This document shows, piece by piece, positions 6,715 through 10,174 of a DNA stretch of 10,174 bases. Numbering within the stretch: the stretch's first letter is position 1; each line of letters begins with the position of its first letter. The notes below the pieces were generated by a model that saw only the letters and a list, made by a program, of their open reading frames with translations, searched no databases and was not told the origin of the DNA. The translations under genes and the position numbers were made by a program. Source of the stretch: DATGWF01 sp035299585 (GTDB lineage Bacteria > Actinomycetota > Actinomycetes > Actinomycetales > Microbacteriaceae); assembly GCA_035299585.1 (NCBI GenBank), contig DATGWF010000076.1, forward strand, positions 1 through 10,174, written 5' to 3'.

Positions 6715-6900
6715 TTGGCCGTTGGACCCCTGTGGGGTGGTTCATCTGGTACTTCGCCTGCACAGACGCGTGTCAGTTGACCATTGGGCGTCGCTTCGCT
6801 GGGAAACGTCCGACGCGACGCTCAGTTACTGAGGAACTACGTCCGCCGGAATGGAAATGCTGCGCTACCAGTGCGCGGCCCCAAATCGGGGGGTAGGAAA
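6715..6900. other. Non-coding stretch between the secreted-protein gene and the tRNA-Ser terminator
   Basis: No gene is supported. Two short inverted repeats are visible: CTCAG-TTA-CTGAG at 6821-6833, and GCGTCGC (6788-6794) with GCGACGC (6815-6821). Both are short enough to be chance, but they lie where an upstream operator for the large secreted protein would be. No sequence matching the 3' end of the adjacent tRNA gene was seen here. Confidence 0.5.
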
Positions 6901-6926
6901 CCAAAAAGCCCGGCCGAAGCCGGGCT
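6901..6926 (-). terminator. Intrinsic terminator of tRNA-Ser(GCU)
   Basis: Read on the minus strand: AGCCCGGC (6926-6919), tetraloop TTCG, GCCGGGCT (6914-6907), then a run of five T (the first belonging to the stem end). It is a classic GC stem with UUCG loop and U-tract, 6 bp after the tRNA CCA end. Confidence 0.93.
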
Positions 6927-6932
6927 ATCCGT

Positions 6933-7024
6933 TGGCGGAGACGGCGGGATTTGAACCCGCGGTCCCCTTTAACAAGGACCCATCATTAGCAGTGATGTCC
7001 ATTCGGCCACTCTGGCACGTCTCC
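6933..7024 (-). tRNA. tRNA-Ser(GCU)
   Basis: Class II tRNA with encoded CCA. The acceptor stem GGAGACG pairs with CGTCTCC (6943-6937), discriminator G (6936), CCA at 6935-6933. The anticodon stem CATCA/TGATG holds the loop CTGCTAA, anticodon GCT at 6990-6988, reading AGC and AGU. A long variable arm (GGTCC...GGACC) and the T arm GCGGGTTCAAATCCCGC are present. A promoter-like TATAGT precedes it and a terminator follows. It is the second serine tRNA in this block. Confidence 0.97.
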
Positions 7025-7044
7025 TTGGCGCAAGCGCCGTAGTC

Positions 7045-7050
7045 ACTATA
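7045..7050 (-). promoter_or_regulatory. -10 element of the tRNA-Ser(GCU) promoter
   Basis: TATAGT on the minus strand, 20 nt before the tRNA 5' end. No good -35 hexamer is found at 16-18 nt. The region between this element and the tRNA carries GGCGC-AA-GCGCC (7027-7038), which would be part of the 5' leader removed by RNase P. Confidence 0.55.
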
Positions 7051-7055
7051 CCGGC

Positions 7056-7070
7056 TCACCGGAACGGTGA
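7056..7070 (-). terminator. Weak hairpin after the LCP gene
   Basis: TCACCG-GAA-CGGTGA, a 6-bp stem with a 3-nt loop, 18 bp after the LCP stop and directly upstream of the tRNA -10 element; GGCTC (7053-7057) and GAGCC (7077-7081) form an alternative nested pairing. It could end LCP transcripts weakly or affect the tRNA promoter. No T-run follows. Confidence 0.3.
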
Positions 7071-7088
7071 CGAACCGAGCCCGGTGGA

Positions 7089-8378
7089 CTATTGGTTGTC
7101 GAGCGTGCGGCCTTTTGAACAGGTGACGGTTCCGGCCGTTGTGCCCGTCACCGTATTCGGGAGCGTCGCGACGCCGGTTTGCGCCGGCTCGGCCGTCGCG
7201 CTTGCGGAAGGGTCGGGTGTGGCTGACGACGTCTCCGTTGGAGCCGCCGTTGCTGGCCCGGTCGTGGATTCGACGAGCGCCCCGCCGCCGGATCCGCCGG
7301 ACAACACGATGCGTTGATCGTTCAGGAGCGCCTCGTTCAGCGCATCGGCGCCGGTCGTTTCGATTTCGACACCGCCGCCGCCCTCGACATACCTGTTGGG
7401 GTACTGCACGAAGGTGATGTTCTCCAGCGGAATGCCCTTCAGCGCCATGGCGATACTCACCATTCGAGCGGGGTCGTGCAGGCTGTTCGACAGCTGCATG
7501 TTGGCCAGGGCGGCCTTCGCGAGACTGTACAGGGTCGTGAGGTTGTCGAGGGTGCCGTCTGCGGTGAGCTTTCGAACGAGGGCCGAGAGGAATACCTGCT
7601 GGTTCGAAATTCGCGTGAGGTCGGAACCGTCACCGACGCCGTGGCGGGTGCGCAAGAACTGCAACGCGGCCATGCCCTTGAGGGTGTGCTCCCCCGGGTC
7701 AAGGAACGTGCCGGTGTACTGGTCCTCAATCTTGTCGGCCACACAGACGGTGACGCCGCCGACGGCATTCGATAGTGCTACCACGCCATAGAACTCGATC
7801 TCGGCCGCGAACGGAATCGTGAGGCCCGTGATGTGCTCGACCGTTTTGACGGTGCACGCGAGTCCGCCGTAGAAGTACGTGGTGTTGATTTTCTGGGACG
7901 AGGCGTTGATGGTCCCACCATCCCCGTCATCACAGCCGGGAATCGGGACATACAGGTCGCGCGGGAAACTCACCACGGTCGCCGACTGATGATCCTCGGC
8001 GATGTGGAGCAACATCGTGACGTCGTTCAGGACCCCCGAGTCCTCTTCCGGGTCGCCAAAGGCTCCGTCGGCCGGGCGCTTGTCGACGCCGACGAGGAGC
8101 AGATTCACGCCACCCTTGAGTTCCGCGATCGAGAGCCCGGCGATGGCATCTTCGTTTCCGAGAGCGACACCGCCCTTTGACGTCTGGGCGAGATCCCATG
8201 CAGCATAGGCGGAAATCGAGAGCGCGCTCAGGGCGATGACGGTGATGGTCGTCACCACGGCCTTCAGCGGCAAGGCCCACGCGTTTCGACGTCGAAGCCG
8301 AGCGTGCCGCAGTGCCGGAGGATGCTTCGCCGACTGGCGGGAGCTGGCCTGCAACTCGTCAACCACTCGGGACCTCAT
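7089..8378 (-). CDS. LytR-CpsA-Psr (LCP) family glycopolymer transferase
   Basis: A 429-residue membrane-anchored enzyme that links lipid-carried glycopolymers (teichoic acid, capsule or arabinogalactan-like chains) to peptidoglycan on the outer face of the membrane. A basic cytoplasmic N-terminus is followed by a membrane helix at about 36-60. The LCP domain has NLLLVGVDKRP (92-102, with D99 and R101), the acidic N-D (118-119), SFPRDLYVP (137-145, R140), GGVTVC (207-212), and FLRTRHGVGDGSDLTRISNQQ (241-261) with its conserved arginines, so it appears active. C149 and C175 may form a disulfide. The last 70 residues are Ser/Thr/Ala/Pro-rich. The ATG at 8378 is 9 nt after the tRNA-Ser(UGA) CCA; longer starts run into the tRNA and are rejected. 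No good ribosome site precedes it; GTG at 8366, with GAGG before it, is an alternative. Which glycopolymer it transfers is unknown. Confidence 0.92.
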   Translation of the reverse strand: MRSRVVDELQASSRQSAKHPPALRHARLRRRNAWALPLKAVVTTITVIALSALSISAYAAWDLAQTSKGGVALGNEDAIAGLSIAELKGGVNLLLVGVDKRPADGAFGDPEEDSGVLNDVTMLLHIAEDHQSATVVSFPRDLYVPIPGCDDGDGGTINASSQKINTTYFYGGLACTVKTVEHITGLTIPFAAEIEFYGVVALSNAVGGVTVCVADKIEDQYTGTFLDPGEHTLKGMAALQFLRTRHGVGDGSDLTRISNQQVFLSALVRKLTADGTLDNLTTLYSLAKAALANMQLSNSLHDPARMVSIAMALKGIPLENITFVQYPNRYVEGGGGVEIETTGADALNEALLNDQRIVLSGGSGGGALVESTTGPATAAPTETSSATPDPSASATAEPAQTGVATLPNTVTGTTAGTVTCSKGRTLDNQ

Positions 8379-8387
8379 TTCTTGCGA

Positions 8388-8475
8388 TGGCGGAGGGTGT
8401 GGGATTCGAACCCACGAGACATTGCTGCCCACTGGTTTTCAAGACCAGCTCCATCGGCCACTCGGACAACCCTCC
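8388..8475 (-). tRNA. tRNA-Ser(UGA)
   Basis: Class II tRNA with encoded CCA. The acceptor stem GGAGGGT pairs with ACCCTCC (8398-8392), discriminator G (8391), CCA at 8390-8388. The anticodon stem CTGGT/ACCAG encloses CTTGAAA, anticodon TGA, reading UCA and UCG/UCU by wobble. The D arm has GTCCGAGTGGCCGATGGAG and the T arm GTGGGTTCGAATCCCAC. There is no terminator after it: the LCP start codon follows within 9 nt, so the two are probably on one transcript. Confidence 0.97.
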
Positions 8476-8508
8476 ATTCGGGTGCGAATGCGCAACCGAA
8501 CCAGCCTG

Positions 8509-8514
8509 AGTCTA
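8509..8514 (-). promoter_or_regulatory. Candidate -10 element for the tRNA-Ser(UGA)-LCP transcript
   Basis: TAGACT on the minus strand, 33 nt before the tRNA 5' end, within the 105-bp gap after the phosphatase gene. No clear -35 element is seen at the right distance, so the transcript could also come from further upstream (serS). Confidence 0.35.
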
Positions 8515-8558
8515 GACGATGGTGCACCGCTCAGGTTTGCAGGGCAGTCTGAGAGGCG

Positions 8559-8572
8559 CCTGGACGGCCAGG
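8559..8572 (-). terminator. Short hairpin after the HAD phosphatase gene
   Basis: CCTGG-ACGG-CCAGG, 8 bp after the stop of the phosphatase gene. The stem is only 5 bp and has no T-run, so termination may be partial or absent. Confidence 0.25.
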
Positions 8573-8580
8573 TCGGCGCG

Positions 8581-9405
8581 CTAGGACAGCCCGGGCAGGC
8601 TGAGCAATGCGAGCGCGAGGCCGTCTGCTTCGACATGGGCGGTCACCTCGGTCGCGGCTTGCTTGACCTCGTCGGGAGCCTGACCGAGCGCGACGGCTCG
8701 GCCCTGCTGTGCGGCCCAGCGGAACATTTCGATGTCGTTGCGGCCATCGCCTGCTACGAACACGCGATCGAGCGGGATACCGAGCCACTCCCGCATGCGC
8801 TCAGCGGCGGTACCCTTATCGACTCCTTCGGGGGCGATGTCAAGCCAAGCGGTCCAACCGATCGAGTAGCTCACTTGGTGAAGGCCGGCCTGCTCCACAA
8901 TCTTCAGGAAATCGTCGGACGTGTGGCCTGGAGACACGCACACGACGCGGGTCGCGATGATTTCACCGAGCTCGTCGAACTCGACCATCTCGGCTCCATC
9001 GAGGTTCCACTCGAACATGCCCTCGGTGTAGAAGCGTCGACCGACCGGGTCCTCAATCATGAAGCGACCGTCGGGAAGCACATCACGAATGCGTTGCAAC
9101 ACCGGCATGGGTCGGAACGTCTCGACGTGCTCGCGGCGGTAGCCGTCGGGCGCCTCTGAGTCGCGACGCATAATGACGGCGCCGTTCGCGCACACGACGT
9201 ACTCCGGTTCAAGCGCCAACGCGTCGAGGATGGTTTTCGAGTGCTGCCACGCGCGCCCGGTGGCGAGCGTCACTGCGTGGCCAGCATCACGCACTCGAGC
9301 GATTGCATCGACGACGACCGGGCTGAGGGTCTCGTCTTCATGCAGAATTGTCCCATCGACGTCGAGCGCGACGAGCCACCGTTCGGTGTGCGAGAGCGGA
9401 CTCAT
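8581..9405 (-). CDS. Cof-type HAD-superfamily phosphatase
   Basis: A 274-residue cytoplasmic phosphohydrolase of HAD subfamily IIB (Cof/sugar-phosphatase type). Motif I is DVDGT with nucleophile D15 and acid/base D17. Motif II is T49 in LATGR. Motif III is K197 in VDKGTA, and motif IV is GDGRNDIEM with D220 and D224 for magnesium. The C2-type cap between motifs II and III is of normal length. Members dephosphorylate sugar phosphates, nucleotides or cofactor precursors such as FMN or PLP with broad specificity; the substrate here cannot be told. The start ATG overlaps the serS stop as ATGA (9402-9405), with no strong ribosome site, which points to translational coupling to serS. The serS-HAD phosphatase pairing is common in actinobacteria (family knowledge), suggesting a conserved housekeeping operon. 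Confidence 0.93.
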   Translation of the reverse strand: MSPLSHTERWLVALDVDGTILHEDETLSPVVVDAIARVRDAGHAVTLATGRAWQHSKTILDALALEPEYVVCANGAVIMRRDSEAPDGYRREHVETFRPMPVLQRIRDVLPDGRFMIEDPVGRRFYTEGMFEWNLDGAEMVEFDELGEIIATRVVCVSPGHTSDDFLKIVEQAGLHQVSYSIGWTAWLDIAPEGVDKGTAAERMREWLGIPLDRVFVAGDGRNDIEMFRWAAQQGRAVALGQAPDEVKQAATEVTAHVEADGLALALLSLPGLS

Positions 9406-10174
9406 CGCGTGGGAGCCGAAATAACCTCGAGCCCACCCATGTACGGGCGCAGCGCTTCCGGAACGACAACCGACCCATCAGCCTGCTGGTGCGTCTCGAG
9501 GATGGCGACGAGCCATCGAGTGGTCGCGAGCGTGCCGTTCAATGTCGCGACGGGGGCGGTCTTGCCCGACTCGGTGCGATACCGAATCCCCAGGCGCCGG
9601 GACTGGAAGGTGGTGCAGTTTGAGGTCGACGTCAGTTCGCGGTAGGTCTGCTGAGTCGGAATCCACGCCTCGATGTCGAACTTGCGCGCTGCGGACGAGC
9701 CGAGGTCGCCCGCTGCCACGTCGATGACTCGATAGGTCAAGCCGAGCGCACGCAACATGTCTTCCTGCCAGGCCACGAGCCGCTCGTGTTCGGCCTCGGC
9801 CTGGTCGGGCGTCGTATAGCTGAACATTTCGAGCTTGTTGAACTGGTGCACCCGCAAAATGCCTCGAGTGTCCTTGCCGTAGCTGCCCGCTTCACGCCGA
9901 TAGCAGGTCGACCAGCCCGCGTACCGCAGTGCGCCGCCCTCGAGGTCGAGAATCTCGTCGGAGTGATACCCGGCGAGCGCGACTTCGCTGGTTCCGGTGA
10001 GATAGAGGTCATCTGCGGGGAGGTAGTAGATCTCGTCGGAGTGCGCCCCGAGGAAGCCGGTGCCGCTCATGGTCTCGGGCTTGACGAGCGTCGGGGTGAT
10101 GAGCGGAGTGAAGCCGGCCTGGACGGCACGGTCGAGACCGAGGCTCATGAGGGCGAGCTCGAGTCGGGCCCCGT
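9402..10174 (-). CDS. serS: Seryl-tRNA synthetase, C-terminal part (start outside window)
   Basis: Class II aminoacyl-tRNA synthetase that charges tRNA-Ser with serine in the cytoplasm. About 257 residues of the catalytic domain are present; the N-terminal coiled-coil arm that grips the long variable arm of tRNA-Ser lies beyond the window. The frame is open to the right edge (GARLELALMSLGLDRA precedes GFTPLITPTLV, motif 1 region). LTGTSEVAL is the serine-site TxE loop, YRREAGSYGKDTRG is motif 2, and LNGTLATTRWLVAILE is motif 3 with its ATP-binding Arg. The terminal PEALRPYMGG is typical. It heads the leftward block and overlaps the phosphatase gene by four bases. Two of its substrate tRNAs are encoded 0.9 and 2.4 kb downstream. 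Confidence 0.96.
   Translation of the reverse strand, partial: GARLELALMSLGLDRAVQAGFTPLITPTLVKPETMSGTGFLGAHSDEIYYLPADDLYLTGTSEVALAGYHSDEILDLEGGALRYAGWSTCYRREAGSYGKDTRGILRVHQFNKLEMFSYTTPDQAEAEHERLVAWQEDMLRALGLTYRVIDVAAGDLGSSAARKFDIEAWIPTQQTYRELTSTSNCTTFQSRRLGIRYRTESGKTAPVATLNGTLATTRWLVAILETHQQADGSVVVPEALRPYMGGLEVISAPTR

Noticed and set aside
6668..6763. 32-residue extension of the secreted protein
   Set aside because: The signal peptide begins at 6667 and has its own ribosome binding site.
3617..6932. attL/attR-type direct repeat of the tRNA-Ser 3' end
   Set aside because: I looked for a second copy of the T-arm and acceptor sequence to the left of the tRNA and saw none in the window.
7089..7300. 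LPNTV near the LCP C-terminus as a sortase signal
   Set aside because: It lacks the final Gly of LPXTG and has no following hydrophobic helix or basic tail; LCP proteins are anchored by the N-terminal helix.
8379..8432. 18-residue extension of the LCP protein
   Set aside because: Those codons are the 3' half of tRNA-Ser(UGA); the apparent peptide GSNVSWVRIPHPPP is a familiar tRNA translation artefact.
8236..9159. 307-codon plus-strand frame
   Set aside because: It is antisense to the LCP gene, the tRNA and the HAD phosphatase, all of which are well supported; long antisense frames are expected at this GC content.

Overview
The window looks like chromosomal DNA of a high-GC Gram-positive actinobacterium, most likely family Microbacteriaceae. 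This rests on GC-rich coding sequence with strong third-position GC, AAGGAG-type ribosome binding sites, a short protein of a family I know mainly from Microbacteriaceae (1317-1655), an LCP-type cell-wall glycopolymer ligase, and an SRPBCC protein of actinobacterial type. Genus cannot be fixed from the sequence alone.

Layout, left to right. (1) 1-1276 (+): 3' part of a membrane sensor histidine kinase whose start lies before the window. (2) 1317-1655 (+): a 112-aa protein of unknown function. It converges with (3) 1652-1927 (-), a 91-aa extremely acidic disordered protein that lies directly downstream of, and probably in one operon with, (4) 1951-2808 (-), a short-chain dehydrogenase of the YghA/YdaD type. 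(5) 2809-3022 is a divergent promoter region carrying a large imperfect palindrome, followed by (6) 3023-3475 (+), an SRPBCC/START-fold protein. (7) 3562-3602 is a perfect 18-bp hairpin, probably a bidirectional terminator, between the SRPBCC gene and (8) 3617-6667 (-), a 1016-aa secreted multidomain protein. That protein has a signal peptide, a ricin-like lectin region, a beta-propeller, a possible aerolysin-like beta-rich segment, one InlB/Listeria-Bacteroides repeat and a disordered tail, and its DNA is clearly less GC-rich than its flanks. (9) 6901-6926: terminator of (10) tRNA-Ser(GCU), 6933-7024 (-). (11) 7089-8378 (-): LCP-family glycopolymer transferase, starting 9 nt after the 3' end of (12) tRNA-Ser(UGA), 8388-8475 (-). 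(13) 8581-9405 (-): Cof-type HAD phosphatase, overlapping by 4 bases the end of (14) 9402-10174 (-), the C-terminal part of seryl-tRNA synthetase serS.

The right third is a housekeeping block read leftward (serS, HAD phosphatase, tRNA-Ser, LCP ligase, tRNA-Ser) with a marked serine theme: the synthetase and two of its substrates are within 4 kb. The large secreted protein sits immediately 3' of the second tRNA gene, a classic place for acquired DNA, and its composition fits acquisition. The left third holds small genes whose families are often stress- or envelope-related (sensor kinase, SDR, SRPBCC); that link is inference. The best candidate for something undescribed is the secreted multidomain protein. 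No CRISPR array, insertion sequence, rRNA or integrase was seen.
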